Source of the DNA: Deltaproteobacteria bacterium
GTDB lineage: Bacteria; Myxococcota_A; Polyangia; Haliangiales; SHYZ01
DNA: 53,824 nt
Direction of reading: 5' to 3'
Assembly: GCA_016210055.1 (NCBI GenBank)
Contig: JACQUZ010000016.1
Span: 1 to 53,824 of the forward strand
Part shown: positions 46,997 to 53,824 of the stretch, piece after piece
How positions within the stretch are numbered: the first letter of the stretch is position 1
How the letters are laid out: every line of letters begins with the position of its first letter
Notes under the pieces: generated by a model
What the model saw: the letters and a program-made list of their open reading frames with translations, nothing else
The model's database searches: none
Told to the model about the DNA's origin: nothing
Position numbers and translations under genes: made by a program

Positions 46997-49777
46997 TCAG
47001 AACGGCGGCAGAAACGTGAGCTGCAGCGTGAACGGGACTTTGCCGACGGTGGACGCGGGCTTGCGGTCCAAGCAGGACCGCATGCGGTCCACGAGCGGCA
47101 CGGCAAAGTCGAGCGCCATCATCCCCTGCTGAACGCCAAAGTTGTCGTAGAAGAAGCGCAGCCCGAGTCCCAGAGACGCGAACAGGTTCTCCCTCCCCAA
47201 GAGGTCACCGTACGCGTCGCACCCAGAGAGCGCCCCACCGTCGACAAAGAAGGCAGCGCCAACGCCTCGCAGCCAAAGCCAGTGGCCATAGTTGTGGTTG
47301 AGGTCGTGACGCAAGGACAGGCGCCACTCCGCATGCGCGGTCACGCGGGCGCGGCCGAAAAGGCGATTCGCGTGGTAGCCCCGGAGCCGATCCGGACCAC
47401 CTCCACCCAGGAGCTGGGACGGCGTGACGATGTCCCCTCCTACCACTGCACCCTCGACATTCCCGACGAGCGTGTGGCGATCCCAGGGCGTGACGATGCG
47501 CGTGTAATCGGCAAACAGGCTGCCCGTCTTGCGCACGGACCCGTCCTCGTCCAGGTGGGTCAGCGTCAACCGCCCTCCCAGCGAAAACCCTCGCGCCCAG
47601 CGCGGCTCGAACACGAACAGGCGATCATCGGCTCCCACCCCGGTGCCCAGGGACACGCGCGTTCCTGCTCTCGATGGCTCCCCCTCCGCGCGCCCGAAGT
47701 CGGCGTCGAGCCTCGCGACTCCCAGTGCGATGGTCCATGCACGGGTCAGGCGGCTCTGGGTCACCTTGCTGCCGAACGGCCTGGAGTATGACACCGAGCC
47801 GCCTCCGGGAACTGCGTCCGTGCGGTAAAGCTGCAGGCGAAACTTGTTCTGCGTGTCGTGAATGCGGCCGAATTCGAAGTCGAAGAGGAGCGATGCCGTA
47901 AGGTCGCTCAAGTTGAGCAGTGCCCCGAAGCTGTTGTAGATGAACTTGAGCCGAGGCGGCGAGCGGTTGTCGAACCGAGGATCGGCCGCGGAGTACGCGA
48001 GCTCCGACTCGACGAGGCGGTGCCGCGGATCGATCTCCACCGAGGTGAGCTCCTCGCTTTCGCTCACGACCTCGACCACTCCCCTGTCCCCGACACCGTC
48101 CCAGACGAGGTCCTGGCGCTTGCCGTTCCCGTCGACAACACGGACCTCCACGGGCTCGAGCTGTACCTCTTCGCCAGGCAAGGGAAGCTTTTCCACGACG
48201 ATCCGATGGAGCCACTTGCCCCCTTCGCGTCTTTCGTCGCTTCGGGCCTTGCTTCGGGCTCCGAGCCGGTAATTGACGCGCCCGTGCGGTCGCTCCCACT
48301 GGGCAAAGAACCAGTCGAGCGGGCCGCCGTGCTCCGCCTCGGCAGCCTTGCCAAGTGAGAGCTCCAAAGAGAGCACCCGCAACATAACCCGGGCGGCTCG
48401 CTCGGCACCAAGCAGGTCGCGCAGCTTCTCGTAGATCACGTGACCGCGGGGGCGCAGGTGCGCAAATCGGCTGACCTGGTCGCGAAACAGGTCGTCGTCT
48501 TCGACCTTGCCAAAGTAGGCGTCGGAGAATGGGACCTGAGGCGAATACAGGATCTGGTCCACGGCCGGCACAAAGCTCACTGGCGTAAGGAGGTCCCGGG
48601 CAAACTCGGACTTGTGCCAGGTCTTGATCGTGTAGAGATCGCAGAGGTAGCTCGCGCTCGCCTCAGCGGCTAGTACCGACTCGCTTCCACGGTTTTCATC
48701 CTGAAAACGACGCGCGAGGAGCTCGGTGTACACAGCCTTGATAAGCTCGCGCTCGTGGAACTTGCGCCCGCGCCGAATGGGAAAAATCCTGTAGAGACGA
48801 TCAGACACCACCGTCATGCCTGGCTCTGCCAGGGCGAGATCCAGGCGCAGGGGCGCCTCCACCATGGTCACGCGCTCGCCTGACGCGACCGGGACGCCCA
48901 CGTCCGCAAGGAGATCGATCGCTCGAGCGGCGGCAGCGAGCGCGATGGCGCCATAGTCCTCGGCCGTGTAGGCGAGGATCTGGCTTGACGCATCGTCCGC
49001 CGGCGGCGGAGGCCCGAGCCCAAGGTAGACGAGCGTGACCCCGCGGTGCTTCCGCCGCTGCTCGTACAGCCTGGGGGCGACGAGCAATGGGAAATGCGTC
49101 CCCTCCCCCACGGCGTGGACGCGCGTCGTCCGCCTAGAGTACTGCCCAAGCGCTACCACGTGCGCCGGAGTGGTGAGCGCAAGGGTTCCGGAAAACCGCA
49201 CGCGCGCAGGCGCCGTTGAGAGGTTCCACCCCGCTGCGTCGATTTCGGCGAGCATGGGATAATACCCGCCCAAGAGCGTGCAGGTTCGCTCGATGCAGCC
49301 GAGGACGCCATGTCGCTCGGGGATTGTCATCTCGTACTCGAGGGAAAGATCGACGTGCTCGCCAGGCGGGACTGGATGCGTGAGCTCCACGACCAAAAGG
49401 GTGTCCTTGCCCGAAATGGCGTGCGGCTCGACTCGAGCCTTGAGAGCGGCCGTCTTGGCGGACCCTTCCCATGCCCGGAGGACGCGCATGGAGGCACCAT
49501 TGGCTCGTCTCGGATAGACCCAGTAGAAATTCACATCGTTCAGGGCCTCTGGCGGGCGAGCGAGCCGGTTGGGAAAAAGCCAGGCGTATACCTGCGGGAG
49601 TGGATCAGGGCTGGGATTCGTAAAACGAAACGTCACGACCCCCGAGACCCGGCGCGCTGGGATATCGAGGGTGACGTCCAGGTGGGTGATAGGGAGTGGA
49701 ACCTCCAGCGCTGCCTGCGCTGCCTGCGCACCCTTCACGGCGCCGAGCAGCGCCAGCACGACGATTAGCTTATTCAT
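46997..49777 (-). CDS. M1-peptidase-like pseudoenzyme fused to Omp85-like outer-membrane barrel
   Basis: A 926-aa outer-membrane protein. Signal peptide MNKLIVVLALLGAVKGAQA. Residues ~22-500 follow the M1 aminopeptidase layout: an N-terminal beta saddle ('VTLDIPARRVSGVVTFRFTNPSPDPL', 'VYAWLFPNRL'), then a helical catalytic-like domain. The zinc motif HExxH is broken: it reads H341-E342-R-E-L345, so the second His ligand is Leu. The third-ligand region 'AAEASASYL' (E372) remains. Residues ~500-620 form a linker domain. From ~625 to the end are barrel strands with the Omp85/surface-antigen hallmark 'GGGGPDRLRGYHANRLFGRARVTAHAEWRL', ending in a terminal Phe (TLQLTFLPPF). The periplasmic part probably binds peptide or protein without cleaving it. 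It lies 6 bp downstream of the VanW-family gene. Confidence 0.8.
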   Translation of the reverse strand: MNKLIVVLALLGAVKGAQAAQAALEVPLPITHLDVTLDIPARRVSGVVTFRFTNPSPDPLPQVYAWLFPNRLARPPEALNDVNFYWVYPRRANGASMRVLRAWEGSAKTAALKARVEPHAISGKDTLLVVELTHPVPPGEHVDLSLEYEMTIPERHGVLGCIERTCTLLGGYYPMLAEIDAAGWNLSTAPARVRFSGTLALTTPAHVVALGQYSRRTTRVHAVGEGTHFPLLVAPRLYEQRRKHRGVTLVYLGLGPPPPADDASSQILAYTAEDYGAIALAAAARAIDLLADVGVPVASGERVTMVEAPLRLDLALAEPGMTVVSDRLYRIFPIRRGRKFHERELIKAVYTELLARRFQDENRGSESVLAAEASASYLCDLYTIKTWHKSEFARDLLTPVSFVPAVDQILYSPQVPFSDAYFGKVEDDDLFRDQVSRFAHLRPRGHVIYEKLRDLLGAERAARVMLRVLSLELSLGKAAEAEHGGPLDWFFAQWERPHGRVNYRLGARSKARSDERREGGKWLHRIVVEKLPLPGEEVQLEPVEVRVVDGNGKRQDLVWDGVGDRGVVEVVSESEELTSVEIDPRHRLVESELAYSAADPRFDNRSPPRLKFIYNSFGALLNLSDLTASLLFDFEFGRIHDTQNKFRLQLYRTDAVPGGGSVSYSRPFGSKVTQSRLTRAWTIALGVARLDADFGRAEGEPSRAGTRVSLGTGVGADDRLFVFEPRWARGFSLGGRLTLTHLDEDGSVRKTGSLFADYTRIVTPWDRHTLVGNVEGAVVGGDIVTPSQLLGGGGPDRLRGYHANRLFGRARVTAHAEWRLSLRHDLNHNYGHWLWLRGVGAAFFVDGGALSGCDAYGDLLGRENLFASLGLGLRFFYDNFGVQQGMMALDFAVPLVDRMRSCLDRKPASTVGKVPFTLQLTFLPPF

Positions 49778-49783
49778 TAACGA

Positions 49784-51271
49784 TTACTGGAACATGCGGT
49801 AAATCGGATCTTTTCCTGGAGCCACGGGACCGTGGAGGCTCGGCTGCTTGGGAGGCGTGAGGTTTGGATCCGGGTTGCTCCCCACCCGGAGGTACTCCGT
49901 GGTAGGCGGATAGCGCACGTTCCACTTGTCCACCTTCACCACCTTGCGGTCCCGATAGTAGAGGCGACGCCGGATGAGCTCGTAGCCCGGAAATCCGATT
50001 TGCTCGACGAGAGACGAGCCCACCGGCATGGTGTCGTCCTCCCGGGTGATCGTCTCGAACGGGATCTCCTTCTTCACCTCCCGTTCATAGGCGATCTTGC
50101 CGTAAGGACGTTCCTTGCCGAGGATCTCGACCCGCACGGTTCCCTGGCTCACGACATATCGGATCACCACCGGGAAGTCGTACGGATTCCGAAGCTTCAG
50201 GTCCACCGTCGGGTACACCACTGTGGCATCGAGCCCCATGGTGATGTACGCGCTCGGCCGGGAGTGAGGGCGCGAGTCGAGAACCTCGAGCCCTGAAAAC
50301 CACGAGGCCCCGTGCAGCGTCGACGAGATCTGGCACGCACCTCCGGCCAGCCCGTCCACCATCTCCCCGGCCTGGATCACGTGGGCTACGCGGTAGCCCT
50401 CCTTCTCGGTGCGGTCGCCGACGACGGCGTTGAACGAGAAGTCCTGCCCAGGCATGAGGATGTGGCCGTTTAGCTTCTCTGCGACCAGCTTGAGGTTGTA
50501 ATTGCGATCTTTCTCGCCGGGCGGGTACTTGGTCTCGAACCAACCCATGACGTGGGAGATGTCCAGGTTCCCGAGTTTTTCTCTCGTCACCGTGGGCTCA
50601 ACGACACCACCTGCGAGGGCCACCGCCCGCTTGCCGGCGCGCGCATTCTCCTCGACGACGGCGAGCGACTCGTACACGTGGATCCCATAACCAGCAGCCT
50701 CGGGGACCACCTTTCTCTTCTCGAGGTCTATCCGCGCGTCAAGGGCCGGTCGGTCGTATGCGTCCTTGTAGGCCACCAGGGCTTCCAAGCCCTTTTCGCG
50801 GTCAAGAGCGACGGGAGTTCCTTCGCTCGCACGCTCTCCGTCAAAGTAGGTTGCCGGAACCTGCTCCGGCATAACTCCTGACGATTCGAGCCGCGCGGCC
50901 TTTTGGCCCAAGGCGACCTCATCGACGGTCACGCCTAGCGCCCTCCAGGTTGTCTCAAAGGAGTGCCCGTCAAACGTCAGGACGATGGGCTGCTCGATGT
51001 AATGGGACACGGCGGCGGCAAGTGGGGTGCGAACCGACTCCCCGGTGGATGGGGCCTCTTGCCGTTGGGCCAGGACCGGGATTTCCCCGGCGTGCCGGGT
51101 ATTCCAGAAATAGGCGACGAGCAAGATGATGCTGGCCACGCCGAGAACCGCCGCCCCTAGGGAAGCCACGCGCCACCTCCGTTTCGCATGGGCGGCGCCG
51201 GTGCTCGTGGACTTGCCCGGCGCCCTGGGATAACCCACCGCGACATCGTGGGATCGAGCTCTGTCGGCCAT
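49784..51271 (-). CDS. VanW-family membrane-anchored protein with peptidoglycan-binding-like domain
   Basis: A 495-aa protein. A short basic cytoplasmic tail leads to one transmembrane helix (~34-56, VASLGAAVLGVASIILLVAYFW). Residues ~90-230 resemble the YoaR-type putative peptidoglycan-binding domain (PIVLTFDGHSFETTWRALGVTVD). The VanW domain runs ~240-375 with 'DRNYNLKLVAEKLNGHILMPGQDFSFN', 'GLAGGACQISSTLH' and 'NPYDFPVVIRY'. The C-terminal ~100 residues are beta-rich and Pro-rich. VanW proteins occur in cell-wall and surface contexts; the biochemical role is unknown. The ATG at 51271 overlaps no gene; a dyad symmetric sequence lies a few bases upstream. It heads a two-gene operon with the barrel fusion. 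Confidence 0.85.
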   Translation of the reverse strand: MADRARSHDVAVGYPRAPGKSTSTGAAHAKRRWRVASLGAAVLGVASIILLVAYFWNTRHAGEIPVLAQRQEAPSTGESVRTPLAAAVSHYIEQPIVLTFDGHSFETTWRALGVTVDEVALGQKAARLESSGVMPEQVPATYFDGERASEGTPVALDREKGLEALVAYKDAYDRPALDARIDLEKRKVVPEAAGYGIHVYESLAVVEENARAGKRAVALAGGVVEPTVTREKLGNLDISHVMGWFETKYPPGEKDRNYNLKLVAEKLNGHILMPGQDFSFNAVVGDRTEKEGYRVAHVIQAGEMVDGLAGGACQISSTLHGASWFSGLEVLDSRPHSRPSAYITMGLDATVVYPTVDLKLRNPYDFPVVIRYVVSQGTVRVEILGKERPYGKIAYEREVKKEIPFETITREDDTMPVGSSLVEQIGFPGYELIRRRLYYRDRKVVKVDKWNVRYPPTTEYLRVGSNPDPNLTPPKQPSLHGPVAPGKDPIYRMFQ

Positions 51272-51273
51272 GA

Positions 51274-51291
51274 CGTGCTTAACTTAGCACG
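51274..51291. promoter_or_regulatory. Dyad next to VanW gene start (possible operator)
   Basis: CGTGCT (51274-51279) and AGCACG (51286-51291) form 6-bp inverted arms around TAACTT, ending 2 bp from the VanW ATG. Either a repressor site or a small hairpin at the 5' end of the message. Confidence 0.4.
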
Positions 51292-51334
51292 CGCTACGCA
51301 AGCGCCCAAGAAGACACGGGAGCGACAGCAGGCT

Positions 51335-51357
51335 TTGACACCCCAGCGCTGCTGGGG
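51335..51357 (+). promoter_or_regulatory. Consensus -35 followed by a perfect 17-nt dyad
   Basis: TTGACA (51335-51340) abuts CCCCAGC-GCT-GCTGGGG (51341-51357, 7-bp arms). The dyad fills exactly a 17-bp spacer, but no good -10 follows (CAGCTT). This might be a regulator-dependent promoter or an RNA hairpin in front of the 63-aa gene. Confidence 0.35.
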
Positions 51358-51370
51358 CAGCTTTGGGGAA

Positions 51371-51562
51371 ATGACCTCGTCCATGACCAGTGACCGGAGG
51401 ACCGCCCGCAAGAAAGGCCTCTCTGCCGCTGCGGCCTTAGGAGGCGGAGTGGCCGTAGCCGTCCTTGTCTCCTTCCCTCTCGGCGTCCTGGGGCTGGGCG
51501 CAGCCGGTTACCTCACCTATGACTGGTTCATGTTCCGTGCCAAGCGGGGCATGCGATTCTAG
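51371..51562 (+). CDS. Small membrane protein (63 aa), unknown
   Basis: The ATG at 51371 follows GGGGAA closely (tight spacing); an in-frame ATG at 51383 is an alternative, and the longer frame from 51188 overlaps the divergent VanW gene. A basic N-terminus (TSDRRTARKKG) precedes one long or two short hydrophobic helices (LSAAAALGGGVAVAVLVSFPLGVLGLGAAGYLTYDWFMF) and a basic end (RAKRGMRF). Gly-rich helix pairs like this are common in small inner-membrane proteins. No family was recognised. A dyad lies 13 bp upstream. Confidence 0.55.
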   Translation: MTSSMTSDRRTARKKGLSAAAALGGGVAVAVLVSFPLGVLGLGAAGYLTYDWFMFRAKRGMRF

Positions 51563-51588
51563 GCTGCACCCCGTAGCCGGCGCCCCAA

Positions 51589-51617
51589 TTGACCTGTCTT
51601 CGCCTCGGGCTTAGTAT
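51589..51617 (+). promoter_or_regulatory. Sigma-70 promoter giving a near-leaderless pseudokinase mRNA
   Basis: TTGACC (51589-51594), a 17-bp spacer, TAGTAT (51612-51617); matches are 5 of 6 and 4 of 6. Transcription would begin about 51624, three bases before the GTG at 51627, which has no Shine-Dalgarno site. Confidence 0.55.
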
Positions 51618-51626
51618 CGGACGGGC

Positions 51627-53360
51627 GTGGGTTCCGAAGACTCCGACCTAGCGATACCGGTCACCTTCGACGACTCCCAGCCGGTACCCGTAGGCCTCCC
51701 CACCGGTACGTCTCTCAAAGGGGGTCGCTACGAGGTGGCAGGATTCGTGGGCGCAGGTCCCTTCGCCGACTTGTACACGGGAAAAGATACAGTCTCCGGC
51801 CAAAGGGTCGAGCTTAGGGTCCTTAGCCGCGAGCTCCTCTCGGACCCGCAGGCGGAACAGCGCCTCCACGCTGCGCTCGCCGCCGCGGCCAGGGTTTCGC
51901 ACAAGAACATCGCAAAGGCCCTGGACCTGGCAAGCCACGCGGGCCAGGCGATCGTCGTTTCCGAGCTCGTGGGAGGGCGCTCCGTGAGGGAGCTCGTGGT
52001 GGAACGCGCGGCCCAAGGCGACCGCGTTTCTCCGAAGACGACGTACAACATCATTGCCCACGCGGCGAATGGCCTCGCCCATGCCCATGGAACGCTGTTT
52101 CACGGGGCACTGTCTGCACGGAACCTCATGATCGACCGGGCGGGCAGGGTCAAGATCACGGAGCTAGGCCTCGTCTACGGATTCCCGCGAGGCGCAGCGC
52201 TCCTCGCGACGTCCCAGGACGGTTCAGCCTTGGCGCCTGAAGTGGCACGCACGGAATCCCCGAGAGACGCACGGGCAGACGTGTACTCGCTCGGCATTAT
52301 CCTGCTCGAGCTCCTTTTGGGCCGCCCCGTGACGCACCCTCCCCGAGTTCCGCGGGAGCTCTTGCCCCAGGAAATCAAGCTCCTCGAACGATGTCTCGCG
52401 CCCGACCCGCAAGGCCGCCTAGGAACCGTGACGGAGCTCAAGGAGGCGCTTCTCCTCTCTCTCAAGGCCCGTGAAGCCAAGATGCAGGCACGGGGGCCGT
52501 CCGTCCAGTCCGCAAGGCGGGCCGAGGAGAAAAAACCAGCCCGCGGACCCAAGCCGACCGTTCGCGACGAGAACGAAGAGAAGTGGCTCATACAGAAGGA
52601 CAAGCTCGATTTCGGCCCCTTCACCTTCGCCCAGGTCAAGGAGCAGATCACGCGCGATGAGGTTCTCCCGGATCATCTGCTCATCGACAACATGACGGGC
52701 AAGCGATGTGCGGTGGAAGACCACCCGGACTTGCATGACCTCGTCATGTCAGCGGCCGCGAGGCGTGACGACGCAAGGCGAGCCAACGCCGAAGCTGCGG
52801 TCATCAAGCGTGAGAAACGGAAGGGCACGGCCCTGTACGGCGTCATCGCCGTGAGCGTGCTCGCGCTGCTCCTCGGAGCCTATTTCGGCGCGCGAATGCT
52901 TCAGGCGGCCAGCAAGAAGGGATCACGGGAGATCACCTCGCTCGAGGGCGCGGAGCGGGACCTCAAGCTGGACCTCAAGCCGCGGCCGCGAAAGCAGCCG
53001 AGGAAAAAGGGCACCGCGGTGGCCAGCAAGACCAAGGGAAGCGATCCGGGCTTCGACGACAGCGTCGACCTCGGCAACGCGGCCGAAGGGGACGACGAGA
53101 GCGCGCGCTTGTCCGACGACCAGCTGAATTCCGTGCTCAGCCGTCACCAGGGCGCGCTCGCCAAGTGCCTCATGGGTTCGGGCGAGCGAAACGCAGACAT
53201 CGAGTTTATCGTGCGCGGGAATGGCAAGGTCTCGGACGTGCGCGTGAATGGTGAGACCGGGTCGCCCCTAGCCGCTTGCGTGCGCGGCAAGATGCAGGCG
53301 ATGCAGTTTCCCACCTTTAACGGCCCGCGAACCAAGGCCTCCTTTTCCATGGGCTACTGA
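51627..53360 (+). CDS. Membrane pseudokinase with GYF_2-like and TonB/AgmX-like C-terminal domains
   Basis: A 577-aa protein with a GTG start at 51627. The kinase-like domain (35-280) has a passable Gly loop (VGAGPF), but the ATP Lys is Arg64 (VELRVL), the catalytic loop reads HGALSARN (159-166, Asp replaced by Ala161) and DFG reads ELG (179-181). It is very probably catalytically dead. 'ADVYSLGIILLELLLGRPV' keeps the fold. A charged linker leads to a GYF_2-like domain (319-372, KWLIQKDKLDFGPFTFAQVKEQI), a peptide-binding module, then one transmembrane helix (402-424). A periplasmic basic and acidic linker ends in a ~80-residue TonB/AgmX-like domain (LSRHQGALAKCL ... ADIEFIVRGNGKVSDVRVNG) with two Cys. 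It could carry signals from the cytoplasm to the periplasm. Its stop overlaps the next start (TGATG). Confidence 0.87.
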   Translation: MGSEDSDLAIPVTFDDSQPVPVGLPTGTSLKGGRYEVAGFVGAGPFADLYTGKDTVSGQRVELRVLSRELLSDPQAEQRLHAALAAAARVSHKNIAKALDLASHAGQAIVVSELVGGRSVRELVVERAAQGDRVSPKTTYNIIAHAANGLAHAHGTLFHGALSARNLMIDRAGRVKITELGLVYGFPRGAALLATSQDGSALAPEVARTESPRDARADVYSLGIILLELLLGRPVTHPPRVPRELLPQEIKLLERCLAPDPQGRLGTVTELKEALLLSLKAREAKMQARGPSVQSARRAEEKKPARGPKPTVRDENEEKWLIQKDKLDFGPFTFAQVKEQITRDEVLPDHLLIDNMTGKRCAVEDHPDLHDLVMSAAARRDDARRANAEAAVIKREKRKGTALYGVIAVSVLALLLGAYFGARMLQAASKKGSREITSLEGAERDLKLDLKPRPRKQPRKKGTAVASKTKGSDPGFDDSVDLGNAAEGDDESARLSDDQLNSVLSRHQGALAKCLMGSGERNADIEFIVRGNGKVSDVRVNGETGSPLAACVRGKMQAMQFPTFNGPRTKASFSMGY

Positions 53361-53824
53361 TGGCCACCTGGCGACGCAGGGCGGGAAAGCGTGCAGGGCT
53401 GGTCTTGTCCCTCGCGTTCGCCGCGCTCCTCATCCCCATCGTCACCGCCGAGGTGTGGCTGGGGATCTCGAAGACGCTTGTCGTCGGCGAGCGGGCGCCG
53501 GTGACCGTTCGGCTCCCGCACGTTGGCGCCGTTCCCACGGGCGACTCGCCAGCGGCAAGCCGAGCGCGCATCGCGGTGGCCCGCGGCGACCGGGTGTCGC
53601 CGGAAGCGGCCAGGCTGACGCAGGTGGCGCAGGCATATCGCCATGGGAAGCCAGGCGCGCTGACTGCGCTGTTCGTCGCGTTCTCCTTGATCGGGATCCT
53701 CCTCACGGCGTACCTGCGCACTCTTCCACGCGGGGCATTCCTTCGCACCCAGATCACCGTGCTCGCTTCTCTTCTCGTCGTGGCGGCCCTTTCCAAGGCC
53801 TATCTCCTCCTCACCCCGCTGTCA
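53360..53824 (+). CDS. Probable 7TM-HD (PgpH-like) phosphodiesterase, 3' truncated by window
   Basis: The N-terminal 155 residues of a protein that runs off the right edge. The ATG at 53360 overlaps the pseudokinase stop (TGATG). A basic start (ATWRRRAGKRAG) leads to a first membrane helix (LVLSLAFAALLIPIVTAEVWL), then an extracytoplasmic part (VVGERAPVTVRLPHVG ... VARGDRVSPEAARL), a second helix (ALTALFVAFSLIGILLTAYLR) and the beginning of a third (TQITVLASLLVVAALSKAYLLL). The order of first helix, short extracellular segment and closely packed helices resembles the PgpH/YqfF family, whose C-terminal HD domain breaks down cyclic di-AMP. The extracellular part is shorter than usual and the HD domain is outside the window, so the call is tentative. 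Confidence 0.55.
   Translation, partial: MATWRRRAGKRAGLVLSLAFAALLIPIVTAEVWLGISKTLVVGERAPVTVRLPHVGAVPTGDSPAASRARIAVARGDRVSPEAARLTQVAQAYRHGKPGALTALFVAFSLIGILLTAYLRTLPRGAFLRTQITVLASLLVVAALSKAYLLLTPLS

Overview
The window reads as chromosomal DNA from a GC-rich, Gram-negative bacterium of the myxobacterial type (Myxococcota or a close relative). This is an inference. It rests on an enhancer-binding protein with GAF and sigma-54 domains, Hanks-type kinases including a pseudokinase, very large tetratricopeptide (TPR) proteins, Cys-rich lipoproteins, outer-membrane barrels and a sulfatase-like protein with a MopE-type metal-binding motif. No phage, plasmid, IS transposase, rRNA, tRNA or CRISPR array was seen. 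Gene density is very high and no gene-free stretch exceeds 300 bases; the longest (about 27343-27583) holds nothing I can name.

Layout. 1-4.6 kb: a sigma-54 activator cut by the left edge and followed by a clear intrinsic terminator, then two lipoprotein-like secreted proteins and a small membrane protein. 4.6-9.8 kb: a DEAD-box RNA helicase with a DbpA-type RNA-binding tail, a diguanylate cyclase with a degenerate receiver, a membrane-anchored Ser/Thr kinase, and a small membrane protein. 9.9-24.9 kb: a four-gene minus-strand block, probably one operon, driven by a near-consensus promoter at 24911-24939. In transcription order it encodes a 1644-aa TPR protein, a 1970-aa TPR protein, a lipoprotein with two PPC-like domains and a zinc-metallopeptidase lipoprotein.

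25-35.5 kb: an outer-membrane porin, a fibronectin-III protein with a tiny Gly-rich lipoprotein, then what looks like an unrecognised biosynthetic locus. That locus has an HxxxD acyltransferase, a dikinase shaped like rifampin phosphotransferase, a UbiA-type prenyltransferase, a YghO-like GNAT acyltransferase and a radical SAM enzyme. The last two converge on a 158-bp element with perfect 18-bp terminal inverted repeats, a MITE candidate. Together they could make or modify an unusual lipid or prenylated small molecule; this is the best candidate for an undescribed system.

35.6-41.8 kb: housekeeping metabolism. HutH, HutU and HutI convert histidine to formiminoglutamate, and asparaginyl-tRNA synthetase follows. 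41.8-46.9 kb: a polytopic GT-C-like transferase, a polyprenyl-phosphate glycosyltransferase and a sulfatase-fold membrane enzyme, probably an envelope glycan-modifying set. 47-51.3 kb: an unusual fusion of an inactive M1-peptidase-like domain to an Omp85-like barrel, co-transcribed with a VanW-family protein. 51.4-53.8 kb: a 63-aa membrane protein, then a membrane pseudokinase carrying GYF_2-like and TonB/AgmX-like domains. It is translationally coupled to the start of a probable 7TM-HD (PgpH-like) cyclic-dinucleotide phosphodiesterase cut by the right edge.

All family calls come from reading translated sequence without database searches. Start codons were chosen from Shine-Dalgarno matches, overlaps and promoters, and some remain uncertain as noted.
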